Shown here: positions 1-14,100 of the stretch, piece by piece
Position numbering within the stretch: the stretch's first letter is position 1
How the letters are laid out: every line of letters starts with the position of its first letter
From: Cardiocondyla obscurior
Lineage: Eukaryota > Arthropoda > Insecta > Hymenoptera > Formicidae
Length of the DNA stretch: 64,000 nt
NCBI RefSeq assembly: GCF_019399895.1
Contig: NC_091880.1
Location: 2,852,001-2,916,000 of the forward strand
Reading direction: 5' to 3'
Program-made: the position numbers and the translations under genes
Notes under the pieces: model-generated
The model's database searches: none
What the model saw: the letters and a program-made list of their open reading frames with translations, nothing else
What the model was told of the DNA's origin: nothing

Positions 1-336
1 ATTGTGCTTAGACTGTCAGATATCAATTGTAAAACAGAAGTAACGCATAAAAAAGTAATTTCTCAATCTGGTTCCAATCGACAAATTAATTTTTTATCAG
101 TTGTATTATATGACTTTATCGACGTCTACGTGAATGATTTCTAGTCAAGATGCTCACTCATAGTTCGCAGGAAATGTCGCTTTGAACGATTATATCATGT
201 TAAAACTAAAATAGAATATAATTAAAGGAACGTGCTAAAGAAAATAATTTTGATATCCGCGTTTAGATGTTTCGAAGCTTAAGTGTACAACCACCAAACA
301 TACATATTATTTATGTATTCAAAGGTGAAGAAGCAC
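1..336. other. 3' flank of sens, no feature seen
   Basis: AT-rich sequence with no convincing frame, repeat or RNA gene. It may be beyond the end of the sens transcript. Confidence 0.5.
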
Positions 337-342
337 TTTATT
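337..342 (-). terminator. candidate poly(A) signal AATAAA for sens
   Basis: The minus strand reads TATAATAAAGTG. It is the only canonical hexamer I found between the stop codon and the window start on this strand. Cleavage would fall roughly at 310-325. Confidence 0.35.
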
Positions 343-1591
343 ATACAACAAGAGTGCAGTAATAATTTTTTTTTTTTTTTTTAATAAATCGGATATACAA
401 ATGACATCGAGGAAAAGCACGTTCAGGGCACTTTGTTTCATCAGCGACCTCAGATCAAATTCAATTCGATCGAAGAGGTGGAAATTAAAATATAGCACAT
501 TTTTGTTTCTTTCTGATTTTAATTTAGTTCTCACTCGCTTCGCGGTAAGCATAAAAAAAAAAATATATGTATAACTGCAAAATGTTTTGTGAGTAGCAAC
601 ATTTCACATACCACGTGCCTCGAGAAATAATATGATACATACATGCATAATATGTACAATATGTTTTTTTTCTTCTCGCCGTTAAATTTTGTAGATGCCA
701 CAATTATTTCCACTAACGGGAAACGTTTAATCCGTATAATGTAGTATTGATATATACTCTATCGTGAGTAAGATATTAATGAAAGCGAGTCTTGAGAAAC
801 ATTTTTAAAGTTCAAAGACAGGAATTAAAACTCTTTTAATTATCAGTATATTAATACGATTAATATTTTAATACATCTTACAATCAAGACAGTTATGCTG
901 AATATCGTAAACAATTATACTTTTGCATGCACTTGGAATTTTCTTTAAAATACTCATTTGCTATGTTCAATTAAATCTGATCGAACAACGCGATAGTTAC
1001 CACGAGAAAAAAAAAAAAGAAAAAAAAAAGGGAAAAACTGAAGAAATCAAAAATTATATATGTTTCGAACCTTAATAGTAATTCTAACTATGTCACAAGT
1101 ATATTGATACAGAAATACCAAGACATTGGATGGATTTTAATTAAACACACGGGTCGTCCGACTGATTTATGTAAATACTTCGCGTTCGATTACGTGCTGC
1201 ACGCTTCATAATTACAGCTCCGAAGAAAAAGATATCGCGGTGTGGTGATTTCGACGGAAAATATTTACCAGTTTCCGTTTCTTTGTTTTTTTTTTCTTTT
1301 TTCACCTGAGCATAAAACCCGAAGTGGCTGTATAAATTTCGGCGCTGGGCGACGATCCTTGAATTACGGCACCTCGAATCTGTATCGTGCAATCGTGCGT
1401 GCAATCGCGGCTGTGTATTTATCGTTACTCGAGATAAGACTGGGTTATGTCACTTTCGCGCAACGATGCACGCGTCTCACTTGGATGATTCGCGTTAACA
1501 CTTTCGCAGATGTCCCGGACACTTCGAAACGCCGTCGATACACTACTAGAGTCACGCCTCGAACGCTCGCAATTAAATTTCGTTACCTAGC

Positions 1592-1628
1592 TATATATAT
1601 ATGTATATATATATATTTTTTTTTTTAA
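1592..1628. repeat. AT dinucleotide tract followed by poly-T
   Basis: Alternating T/A bases with one G, then a T run, in the probable 3' UTR of sens. Confidence 0.8.
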
Positions 1629-1804
1629 TTTATACCGAAGTTAAAGTATTTACAAAATCTCGCTTCCGACTGGCAATTTTGCCTCACAATGTTGCCCTCT
1701 GCGAAACCGATCGCGCCGATACCACCGCAGCTTAGCAATACGTACCGCTTGATTTGAAGGGCTTAATGCATTCACGGGTGAAAGGTTCGTCGGACGAACG
1801 AGTC

Positions 1805-2115
1805 TCAGCTGCTACCGGGCACTGATATGACGTGGTAACCTGCGGAGGACGCCGAATGCAGTGGTATCGGCGAGTGTCGGTTCCCGTTGGGCTGCTGCTG
1901 CTGTGGCGGTACTTGCAAAGAGCGATAATCAAGCGCTGGAGCTGCCGGATGCTGACCTTCTCGGTGTCTGCGTAGATCGACCTTTCTTTGAAACGCCTTC
2001 TCGCAAAGACCGCACTGAAACGGCTTGTAGCCAGTGTGCTTGCGCATATGTGTGATCAGGTTGCTGCTTTGGGAGAAGGCTTTGCCGCATACGACGCACT
2101 TGTGCGGTTTCTCGC
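1805..2115 (-). CDS. sens: sens coding exon 6: zinc fingers 3 and 4, C-terminal tail and stop
   Basis: The acceptor GTTACAG ends at 2116 and the stop TGA is at 1807-1805. It completes the split Gly to give TGEKPHK. Finger 3 has Cys310/Cys313 and His326/His330 (CVVCGKAFSQSSNLITHMR-KH). Finger 4 has Cys338/Cys341 and His354/His359 (CGLCEKAFQRKVDLRRHREG-QH), with the QRKVDLRRH recognition helix typical of the family. The tail of 47 residues (PAAPALDYRS to VPGSS) contains QQQQ. Finger 4 is the family's last finger, so the protein is complete at its C-terminus. Confidence 0.97.
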
Positions 2116-5100
2116 CTGTAACACAAAATCGACAATAGGACCTGATTAGTATCGTAAATTATTTCATTCGGTTACGATGTCATCTTTGAAAGATATACCC
2201 TGACGTTATAAACCGCGTGATTCATTAAGTATTACGATATATATTATGATTCGAATTCGAAATCAATCGTCTAAATATATGTATAATGTAGACATTAAGC
2301 TTGCAAATGTAGTAGACGCGATTGATCTTGATCGCCGGCTAGTCACGTCGGGTGGGAGATATGAATTACATTGCAAATTCGATTACGCGGATAAAAGACC
2401 CGGCGAGCAGTCTGGAATAACGAGCCAAGGTTAATCAAACGCAACTGAATTAACCAATAAATCGTGGCATCAAGTCGACCGGTAGTAGCGCACTTGCGCG
2501 TCTGACGGCGATGACTAAAGACGGTTCTTCCGAAGGCAACCGGTCGTCACACCTTGGCTTACCTCGTCCAGCCACAAAATGCAATTAAGAGCAATTATTT
2601 TACGTGTAAAACAAGCAATCGAAGTGTGTCGTCGCGTCCGCGATACTGATATGCGACAGTTGACAAATAATCGATACGCCGTCTTTGGAGGGGGAAAAAA
2701 AAAAAATAAAAAAAAATAAAAAAATTAGGGAAATTAAGAGACATCGATAACAGCGCGACGTCGCGAGCGAAAGAAGGTAATCAATTTGCTCGCTACACAC
2801 CCCGTGTATTATACTTGGAATATTAAAGAACAAGATTACAAGACTGCGCATGCAGCGCTCATTAGGGAAAGTGAAAGAACGTCTAATCAATATAGGTCGA
2901 GAAATTATTATAATTAATCTACGATTTTTTTCTTACAAGTTTAATTTCTTTATCGAGAATACTTTATTCCGATGATATCGCCGATTAAATCGATTTATGC
3001 TGAATGAAACGACTTCATGCAGAAATACAAGCGAATCCACCTGTGCTAACGGACCAAAAATCGTTTCTATCTTTGCCAAGGTTAATTTTTCGACCAAATG
3101 ACTAAATTTTTTTTTTTTTTTCTTTTTTCCTCGCTTTAGCAAACGCGCCGAAACGTTTTATTCCGCTTTTGAATTCCGCGTGCTCCTTTCCTCTAAGAGA
3201 ATTTTCAACGATGAAACGTTATAGTAATAAGAGCCGCGGGTACAGTACGCGCTTTATCGCACATTCCTCGACAAATGCGGCTTCATCGAAAGTAGAAAGT
3301 GTCACGCGCGGGATCATTTATTAGCGTCAGCCGCATAATCTCGCACGCATCTTGGAATTGCTCTCGCGATATCGTTACACGAGGGAAAAAAAATCAACAA
3401 CTTTTACGTTAATCGCCCCGGCAAATCTTGACGCTCAAGTACGATCGTCCTGCACGCAGATCGCGGCCTCGCGGTAGATAGTAATAATAATAAAGAAAAA
3501 AATAAAAAAATTATAATAAAAAGTGAGAAGGAGAGAGAGAGAGAGAGATAGAGACTACACTTGTAAACTTCTGTCACGACCTTCTAAAAGTCCATCGTCG
3601 CTCGTCTAACGACGATCGACCGACAGTGATAGTACCGAGCAAACACCTGTGCCTGCCCCGAGACGCTCCTGCTCCCTTTCTCTCCCGCACGAAATTCCGA
3701 GCAAACAGTTTTATGATTGTAAAGCGACGATAAACGCGAACGGACGCCTCCGAATGTTGTAATGCGACGGAAGGCGTCATCGTTAAGATTCTATCGAAAA
3801 GAAATTAATTCCGCGAGTGGACGTTGCGCAAGCGGTATCTTCCTATCTCTCTTCTTCTCCCTTTCGAACGAAACGTACGTAAACGGTGGAAGAAAGAGTT
3901 CACGAGTGTTTAAAAAAAAGGAAAAAAAAAAAGAGACAAGAAAAAGAAAAAAAAAAAAAGACAAAAAAGGAAAAGGAAGAAATAACCGGCTGTCTTGACG
4001 AAAAAAAAAGTAAGAGCTTCGTACGCGAAACGCGGCTGACAATCACGGAACGTTTCTTGCCCGTGTCGGATGATAGGATCGGTGACGAAAAACGTTTCGA
4101 TTTATATCTAATTCGTGTTCAATTTGCAGCAGCGTGAAATCGAACGTTGCGCTTGTGAATATTCAATACTCGATACGCACAAAGTATCGATCTCTCCAGC
4201 GCGCGTTCAGAATAAAGGGACTTCCTTTTTCCCCCTCAGACACCTCCGATTCTCGTTGACGCGAACGTTCCTTTCTTTAAATTTACTGGCATTTCATTTT
4301 GATGTATTATCGCTGGAGTTATCGGTCGCAACATGCGCGCGTGCAATAATGTAGTGGACGACAATGTTACTTTGTCCGGGGGAGGGAGGCAGCCGCGCCG
4401 TTTCTTACCATCCTTGACGACTGCGCGAAGGAAAATACAATTATCGTAATTGTACCACCTACGATTCAATTTTTATACCGGCATTGCCGGGCGCAGCGAC
4501 ACAAAGCGCTATCGCATGCTGTTAATATCTTAAGACAATTTATGGGCTTCGAGCAAACACATCGATTTCGCTTTGTATATTTTGCAATACGTTTCTCATA
4601 CATTTGTGTCAACAACGAATAAGATAATTACGAAACAACAAATTGTGAATAATCTAGTTAAGCTAACATAGGCCACGGGAAACGAGATATCACGATAATT
4701 GAAGCGTCATGTGGATTATTTTAAATTTACGCTGACGAATTGTTGCATTTTAATACGCTTTCAAAACCCTCGCGGAATGTCGAAAGAAATTTTAGGAAGC
4801 GCGCGAGAACCCAGGATGATTACGATTACGTGTAATAGTTATTTTATAAATATTTGTAAGCGAAATGATCGAGGCGGGTAGAAAAAAAAAAAAAAAAAGA
4901 ACTGGCCAATACAAGAAATTTACCGAAACCAAAGTCGTTAATATAATTTGTCTCCGCGACTCGGTAATTTTATGCGCGTAAACAATGTTCATAGAATGTA
5001 TCGCGCCGATATGTACGGCGTATACTTACCACCGAGCTCGTTATGTATGTAATGCGCCGATAATAAAAAAAAAAAAATTGCCCATGCAAACTTGCAAATG

Positions 5101-8100
5101 CCGCGTACTTAATTATAGCGCTCGCTTTGAATGAGCAAACGCGGCCGATTGTTATTCCGCGTCTTTCGTGACTGTCTTACGATTCGTTACGATTTTGACG
5201 GAATTTGTCACGCTGACGAAAAGGAAGGAACTTTCACGGGCATCTTCCTGCCGCGTTTTATCTCGCGACGAGGTATATTTTTAGATATATTTTTAAATAC
5301 GCACAAAGCTTTATCGGGAAATTTATTAAAAGCTCGGGCTCGCGAGACGTTAGCAACTCTAACGGTTTCGAGGCAACTTTCACTTTGCAAAATTGTATTT
5401 AACCAAGCTCGGTGAAAGAAAAAAAAAAGAAAAGAAAAAAAGAAAAAAAAACCGTGCGAAATCGAAAGCAACGCGCAAAATCTACCGCGCGTCTTAAAAC
5501 AAAATTAAGTCGCGATCGCGAGCTAATACTTAGCTAATCAGTCCGAGGGTAAGGGAGAGAGGAAGATCTATTCGCGGCGATTAAATCACACTTGCCGCGG
5601 TCTGTTTAACTTTCGGGACTTTAACGAAAGCGCGCTTCGCGGCTTGGAGTGGCGAGAGTCGGCACGAGGAAGGAAAGCAGGGTGACAGCGCGATGTTTGC
5701 CCGAGACTTTTTCTTTTTTTTTTCTTTAATTTTTCCAGGACGCGAGGGCGATATCGCCGTTATCTCGCGCGCGCGAACGCACGAACGAAGAAACGGGGGA
5801 GGGTACGATTCCGCGGGCTGCCGGGCAATATTTATCGAGAGTGTCAGCGACCCATACGAACGTGCGTATACACACCGTTCGTCCTACGTACTGTCCCTAT
5901 CGATCCATCTCGACTCTCATTACCGGCCCCTTACCGGTCGACTTAAATATTTACCGGCTGAAACGTTTGCTTCGCGGCCGATTATAATGATAGGAGCGGA
6001 TAGCGGCGCTTCTTTGTGTGAGCGCACGTCCATGCGGGACGCACACGGCGGAGCGAGTCTTCTTAATTATGCAGGTCCGTCTCTTTTAACGAACGTGATG
6101 TAATGGCGGCAGTATCGACTGCGATGACGGAGAGAATGAGAGGGTGGCGAGAGCCCAGGAGAGGGAGGATCGATTTCGTGCGGATTTTCCCGCGCCTAGA
6201 GAAAATGAAGCTCGTTAAAAGATCTCCGTCGTCACGCGATATAGCTCCGGCGCGATTTTTTTTTTTGGGGGGGGGGGAAACGCGTACGAACCGAAAAGCG
6301 GGCAGCGAATTAAAATGATTTTCTCCGGGATGTCCGAGGGAGAGTTCGCTCGCAGGCGGGGCGAGATCGATTCCGCGAATTTCGTTGTTGCACAATGCGG
6401 TAAACGCCACGTTGATAAAATAACACGCGTGATGACAAACCGCGCGTTTCGTGAAAGCTCGAACTGCACGCCCTTCTTTGTTTTCCCGCCCCCGTTTGGG
6501 GTTCAATGACGCGCGAGGAAATCATAGCGTTTGCTGGCACAATTTGCTTGCCAACGTAACATTTCGCTTGATACCCGCGTATTCGCTTCGATTACTCTTT
6601 CAGAGCGCCACGCGGGTGGTTGTTTCAGCGAATGTCGAGGTAGAGCTGCCGGCCAGCGAGCATTATCCGCGAATGCCTGCATAGACGAAAGTTCACTAGT
6701 TGCGGAAACACGCAGCCGGCGCGAGAGCGATTGTCCCGGCTAGCTGTATTTTTTTTTTTTTCTTTCTTTTCCTCTCTCGCCAATTGCTGCCTGGCATGCG
6801 GAAAAAAGTTGTCCTCTATTGGTACCGATCGCCGGAAGCGATCATCAGCCCGAGTTACTCCCGCGTTCGCGCTCTTCTCTTCTTTTTTTTTTCCCCTTTC
6901 GATCAGCGGCAACGGGGTGAGCGGGGGATCTTATCGATTCGCTCGGAAAAGCCTAGCAGACAGATCGAAATTGCCGAGTAAGAGCGCTCTCCTCGATAAT
7001 GATAAAAGTACGCGCGCGAGAGGGCAAACATGTTTTTTTTTTTTTTTTTGGTCAATGACTGTCATCGCGACCGTCATCCTCCGATTATCGCGTCTGCGAG
7101 CAGCGGGGGATGCATCCTCGACGAATCGTTTAACCGCGACGCGAAAATTGCGCCACGCAAATATTTTATCGCCGCGCGCGAGCACGCGTTTATCTCGATA
7201 CGAATCATTGGCGATAACGTTGCTTTCTCTTCGTTCGAGCGAAGCTTGCCGGTCGATTATCGCGCAATAATGCTTGACTCCTCCGATCAATAGTCACTTC
7301 TCATTGCATAAGTAATTCTTACCGCTTTGCGCTCCTTCTGCAGTCGAGAACTCATTCGAAGAATATCGACGTTACATCGTAAGTTAACGGATAATACTTG
7401 TAGAAAAAAAGAAAATAATTACCGATCCGCAGTTCTGTAATCATGATAGATATCAATTTTATTTCCTGGAAACAAGCGCCCGTGCGTCGCCAACGTTTCT
7501 ATTCCTCAGGGTCTTTTCTATACAGGTTCAAAGGAAATAGTCGCGGGGAGAGACTCGGTACGTTCAATCAAATAGTAATGTTACGGTAAATGATAATTTC
7601 ATAGCTAGGGAGAGTAAAGATTTCAAACGCCAAGTTGTTGGACTTTAAAGTCGCCGGGAGAAGGATTCCGCCTAACCATAAGTTATATATATTTTCGATG
7701 GAAACGTAACATTTGTCGCTCGTCCCGCGTCATATGGGAGGTGATACACCTTTGAGATGTGAAAGAATCGTGATGCGCGCCCCGTTAATTATGCAGGAAA
7801 TCAAATTGCGGGCGGTCATCGCTACCCGTTGAAGACACTCACCGTCGTTCGCCGCGATGGTGACAATGAGATACCTGTCGAGTATCCCACGTGTTGGAAT
7901 TATTGATAATTTTACCGCGGAAAGAAGCTTCAGCGGAACGTTTTACGAATCTTATATTTTCTTCGAGCGAAAGATATTACTGGCGTACTAAGCTAAATCG
8001 TCGAGGCGTTATATTCGATAAAAAAAAAGAGGAAAAAAAAAAATACGTCGTAAAACCGCGAGTCATATTTTCCAAGAATACTTTTATCGCGTGAAACTTG

Positions 8101-11100
8101 ACGCGAAAACACCTGAATCTTCACCTCGTCCGAGGATCCCATTGTGTCGCGTATCAGAGAAAACTTTCAAAGCGTCGCTCCGCAGAAAATGGCATAAGTT
8201 ACAGAAAAGGAAAAGAGCTCTAATGGCCAGATAAATGGTTTATTTATTTGATATGTGGCGAAAAATTTTCACATTTTACTCTTATCCGCGTCATTTTTTT
8301 TTCGTATATTTTTCGCCGTGGAATAATAAAAAGAAAAAAAAAAGAAAAAAAAATGAAATAAAGACTCGAATAACGGTTTTTCCGCCAATTGAGTTTACCT
8401 TACTGATGATGCAACTCCTAATTGTTATCAATGTTAGTATTGTTGCAGTATCGGATGTACTTTCAACCGAGTCGCATTAAGATACGCTTCTGCCATAAAG
8501 GTAAACTATAAATGACGAGTATGATAAACTTTAATAAGTTTAGTATCACCCGCAATTACATTTCAAGGAGTTTTATGACGTAGTAGGAGTTTCTACAAGC
8601 TTTTCTGAAAAATTATCGTAAACGTCGGTGATTCGCGTATTGCAGGTATTTAAGTGATAAAAGTACACTTATTTTCCGTATATTCCACGTTATCTTTTCT
8701 TTTTTTTTTCGTCGTGTGTAATGCAAAAACGCTTGTGGATGTTGATTGCCTGCACTTTAAATATAAGATATTGACTAGCTTGAAATTTATATAACGATAT
8801 ATAAAAAATTGCGATCAAGCCGAAAACCATGTTAAATTCTTTAAAAATGAACGAACCATTTATCGATTTTAAACGACAGTAAACGTGGCGTTCCGTCTAA
8901 AGAAAAAGAAAAAAAAATGTTGACAAATTAATTTAGGTATTAAACTTGAGTTACTTAACAGGATTTAATTTCGCTCGGAAACCGTTTGTCCGCTTAACTT
9001 AGCGTGACTCGGGTTAATTAGTAAAATTCTAACACAGGTGCAATTAAGACGTAGATCTTGAGCGCTTTGACTAAACCCGTCGCGGTGTTGCGTTACGAAA
9101 GAGCGAAATTGATAGCGGAAAGTCGTTGTGGGAAGGGGTCGATTAAATTCGCATTACGGGTTCGCCCCTTCGTGGAGAAACGGTGGAGTAGACCGTACGG
9201 AGTGGCTAGCGCGAAGTTCTTCGAGCATTCGAGGGTGCTATCGCTCCCTTTCTCCGGTGGCTCCCTAACCCACGGCGTCGAGCGGCTTGTTCTCTTAGCC
9301 GCTAATTAGCGCGGGACACGCACGCCCCAACGACGACCCGTGTCGGGCACGTGGCGTGCCGGAAACTCGCTTAGCGCGCGACAAACAGACCGTTTCCCAT
9401 CGTGCATGCGCTCCTTCCGGCTGTTTCCACGAGAAAACGTGGCCGGGGCGGCTGATTAAATCGCCATTAAAACGTGTCCCTATCGCTCGTGATCGGTGGC
9501 GTCCTTTCATGTCCCACTGCCGCCGCGGGATGGTCGCTTAAGAAAAACGATTGAACCGCGCGTTATTTGATACGTAGGAGGGTAAAATCGGCGGCTCGAT
9601 TCACGGGAGAACCAATCGCCAAGATGTTTTCAGTCAATTGCTTTTTCATCGAAATGATTTGTACGGTTTAGTGACAAAACGAGCACGGCATGTGCGACGA
9701 TACCGATTTCATATTGCAGAGATAAATTAAAAAAATTTATTTTAATACTTTACAAATCGAGAGATTAAACATGACACCGCAGAAGCAGTCGTGACGGTTC
9801 CCAATCAATTCGCTACTCATTACTCGGCGGTTAAATTTCTGTTTTCGACAATCCGCATGGCGAGAGGGAGAGAAAATAACTGTCCGCGGGTGCGTGACGA
9901 GACACGATTTTCATACGAAAGAACGGCGATAATCTGCCGATATATTTATTGTGAGCAACGTGTGCGTGTTCACGTTTGGGTCTGCTCGCGACACACAAAC
10001 CTCAAATGAATCAAATCCAGAGCTAATCTGATTGCATGCCAATCCGTCTTTTATTATTTTTTTTTTTCTTCCCTAGCTTCTATTGCAAGAGAGGATAATT
10101 GTCCTGTCCGCCGCTGTCGAACGAAATAGCGAAGAGCGGTTGACGACGACATATTTCGCGAGGTTAGATTTTAGCAAGCGATTCGTCTCTCGTCATTTGT
10201 CGCGGCAGCGTTTGTACGTCGCGAATTAAACGGCAATGTTGAAGTCTAACGACGCGCTAATGGTCTACGCTCGCTCGCAATTTTTCTTCGGGTAACGCCA
10301 TCCTTTTTTTATTCGTTTAACGCTCGAGAGTTCCTGCGAGCAGGTTCTCCGAAGAATCCATTCTCGAGGTTCCTCCGTTGAGTGCGAAAGGAGGATGTCA
10401 AAAAGTTAGATTTATACGCCGGTCTCTCCTCTACTTCCTTTTTCTATCTAAAGCGATGACGCGATATCGATTCCCGGTGTCGCGTATATGCTTTCTACGT
10501 GATTCTTTCATATGCGAAAAGGGTCAGTCGCGTAGAGACGTGGGTGCGACATTCGTGGACGGGGGCACCCCATTGAGGATGCGTCGTGGGTCGCACGCGG
10601 TTTAAAAACGACGCGTGTGCGTCCGTTATAAAGGTGTGGTCGGCAGGTCCGTCGTTCCCTACGTTTTTCGTCGCCGCACTTGATCGAAGCGCGGTTGCAA
10701 CGCAATCTCATTTGCGCGATAACGCGCATCAGGCAAATGCGACTTTTTGCGAGTACTCTTTGCAAATAGCGAATACGATGTACATTACGCGTAATGGATT
10801 AAACTAGTAGCTACGATGTTCTCGAGATCCTTAATTAATTTATTTTATAATTTACACGCGACGGAATCGTTCGGTTTGCAAGTATTTTTTTTTTTCTTTT
10901 ATTCGTTGTAATATCTGAGAGATATTTAACAAAAGCGCCTTACGGCGAATTAGTTTAGAATAAATGCGGTTTGCGCCCGCGCGTAGTTTTTAAGATCGAT
11001 ATCGCTCGTAACTTATTATTACGGAAAAAATTAGAGAGGAGATTGTTTTGGTTCTTTTCGCTTTGTGACCTGCGCGACCTATACGTTCGAACATTTTGCC

Positions 11101-14100
11101 GATCGCAGGACACCAAAGTTCTGAATAATTTACGAAGTGGTCTACAGTGGCAACAAGGTAGTCTTTATAAATAATTCGAAAACCACCGAGGTCTCCGATC
11201 ACACGTCTTTTATTCCGAAGCGCGAAATATGCATTTTGAGATACGTGATATATGATATAGAAGAACAACGGCACAATTAAGTCTTACAGCTCTAGATAAA
11301 AATTGGCAATTTAGATTTTAAGTACAGTAATACGCGGGAATATTAAATTTATTATAATATATACTTTGGTTTTTTTCTTTTCTTTTTTTTTTTTTCAACG
11401 TTGCTGACTTTACTCTAAAGACAGTCTTTTGAATCGAAATACCTTTCTAGTAGATTAATATCGGAGAACGCGTAAATGAGTACGTTTGTCTTAATTATTT
11501 TCGATAATAATAGATGGAGAGATAGAAAGAGAAAACTGTCCTGCTATTGAAACTATTTTTAACTGCCCGCTTTGCGCGTCTTCCGTTTGAATATAGAGAC
11601 TAAGGACAGAAGCTCGTTACCAGCAATTGTAGTTATCGATCGGCGATATGCAGCCAGCAACATTTGGTCGAAGACCGCGGAGAAAGAAGAAGTTTAAGGG
11701 AGAACACGCGACAAGCTGTAATTCCGAGGACAAAACTTGGGACGCGTACGAGTATAGTCGCAACGTAAAAATTAGATATACCAAGTAGAGGCTTGTTACT
11801 GACAATCGCAATTATCGATGCTCACGCAATGCCCTCGTATGCCGAAACTTTGTCATATGGTCTCCCGCCTTGTCCGGTTAACGCATTATAATCTCTCTTT
11901 AGAAAGTCCGAAAGCGACGAGACAAAGAGATCAATGCGATATTATTGCCCCACGATTTGACGTATTATCGAAAACTGTACGCACGCATATAAGAGTAACT
12001 TTTATTTTATTTTATTTTATTTTTTTTAACTCGATTTTATTCTGCATTTTGAAATTATTCACATGTGGCGGTTCTAAAATTTTTTCTTCTCTTCGCGATC
12101 AAGGACTTAGTCGCGCTTTCATTTAGTCGATATGCTAAAAATCGAATTGCAGTAGATTAAATTGTTGACTCACCGGTGTGGATGTAGGTATGCTTCTTCA
12201 TGTCCGACTTCTGATGAAACCTCTTGCCACAATATTGACAGGGATAAGGCCTCGTGTCCGAGTGGATCAGCAAGTGAGTGCTGAGCGTGCTTGACCGCTT
12301 GAAGGCTTTACCGCACTGCTTACACTATTGTAACAAACAAAGAAATTGGTTTATCTTGGTGGTATGTCTATTTAATGTGCCTGCTGTGCAATCGTGCCTG
12401 CAAATATTGCGCCGTACCGCAATATACGTTCCTTGAGAACTTTGATTAAATTTTAATATCTTTCTCGTCTAATAAAGACACGAGAAAGAGATTCTTTTCT
12501 GGCGTACCATGATGTAAATCAATCACAATTAGTCATATATATTTTTTTTTAATACTTTTATATACGCTGACTCTGAAAATATTATTTTACTAAATTTTAA
12601 TAACGCGAAATCGTGGATTATCTTATTTCGCCATTGATAAAAATCTACCACTAAATCACCATCGTTCAATTGTTAGACCGTTAAGCAGCTAATTTATCAA
12701 TTTCTCCTGGACAACTCGTGCTTCCGCACGCGATATTGATTCTGTCCCTCTCAAATTCTTTTCCGATTTAATATCTTTCCTCAATCTCGTGGTAATCTGT
12801 TTCACGTTACATATCGCGTCTATTCGTTTATTCGAATAAAAGCAAACCGTAAAGCGTTAATAACAAATTGTCTAGCTGACTGGCGTGCTTGCCTCTTAAA
12901 AAAAAAAAAAAATTTATTTTTTATTTTTACGTAAAACTTGTGTCCCTACCTACTTACGCCAATTGTTATAATTCACGTGAAACGCGTTGCGTTTTCACGG
13001 CGCAATTTGCCAACGTCGTAAAGTCTCTCGCTTTTACAACCGCAAGGCGTGTAAGAAAAGGAATAAAAGCGGACGACGAGGGAGATAGAAGACGCGCCGG
13101 TTTTAAGCGCCGGGACGCCGCAAGGCACACCTGTGCTCACGAAGCGTCGCTTACGCCTACGTTACCTTCTTTCCTTTTTTTTTTTTTTTCCTCTCTCTCT
13201 CTTTCACTCTTCTAGTTCATTGTCACACGGGCGCCAGTCGTCACAATGGCGGGGACGGCGCGGCTCGATGCGTGTCCAGGCTGACAATTTATACCGGGTA
13301 TGAATATGCCAACCGCGGAATATTATTGCGCGCACGAGTACGCATGATTCATGTCGCGACGCGATCAATATGTACGGAAGAGCCGACCTGTCTTCACGCG
13401 AACGTTCGACTTCTTCGCGACGATATCGCCGCGCGCGAATCTTAATCCATCGCCGTTCGCGATTGACCGAATCGAGGATTAGAATCGGCGCGTGATAAAC
13501 GACCGGGCGCGATTTACGATTACCGCGATACCGCCGGGCGCCCACATGCTCGAGAACTGCCGCCGTAATTTTTCGTGATTACGGAGCTCGTTATTTTATA
13601 TATCGAGGACAGCTTCTGGTCTTGCACGCGGCAGATCACACGTGGCGAGCTCGCCGATTTTTTAATACGTTCATCTCTCTTAAACGTGGAAGCTAACTCG
13701 TTTCGATCAACGACCCGTATTACGCGTACACAAAAACGTCCGACGTCAGGATGCAGGAAGACAATACATTCGGAGACCCTGCTTGTGTTTAACCGGTAAT
13801 TAATGCAAGATGGTCACGTAGCCGGTATACGCCAACGACAATAGAGACTCCCACGCGTAACAATTGTCACCCTTAATTGCTCTCGTTGCCCATCTGGCAA
13901 AGACCGGGGAGCTTTCGGTACGGTCAACGGTAGGACATCCCGTTCGCGGATGCGAGGGGTAGGAAAAGGAAAGCGGCGCCTTAGTGGGAGGGTTTTCATT
14001 AATAAGTACCGGCGGAACGCCTGTGTCGAGAGATCGCGAAGGAAACGACGGATTGTGGGAAGGATGAGGCGAGCCAGTCTCGCCATTGTCGCCGCACGAA

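Larger units (their letters stand above)
337..1804 (-). other. probable sens 3' UTR
   Basis: Sequence downstream of the stop codon. The first canonical AATAAA on the minus strand is at 342-337; weaker ATTAAA forms occur near 1629-1624 and 1140-1135. The region holds an AT dinucleotide tract (1592-1628) and A/T runs. The end point is a guess between these signals. No perfect miR-9 seed match (ACCAAAG) was seen. Confidence 0.4.
2116..12173 (-). other. sens intron 5 (10.1 kb) between fingers 2 and 3
   Basis: GT-AG intron splitting a Gly codon in the linker between fingers 2 and 3. It contains many A/T homopolymers, a (GA)9 tract at 3531, an A-rich purine stretch at 3909-3982, an 11-T/11-G block at 6256-6277 and CpG-rich stretches at about 5.6-7.3 kb and 9.0-9.6 kb. 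One Sens-core site, TAAATCAC, is at 5582-5589. Its long frames on both strands (for example 6731-7270) run through homopolymers and look like chance. No nested gene was recognised. Confidence 0.8.

Noticed and set aside
3762..4137. Lys-rich frames in intron 5
   Set aside because: They are translations of an A-rich purine tract.
6731..7290. 179- and 119-codon frames on opposite strands in intron 5
   Set aside because: Both run through poly-T/poly-A blocks that translate as Phe or Lys runs. No domain.
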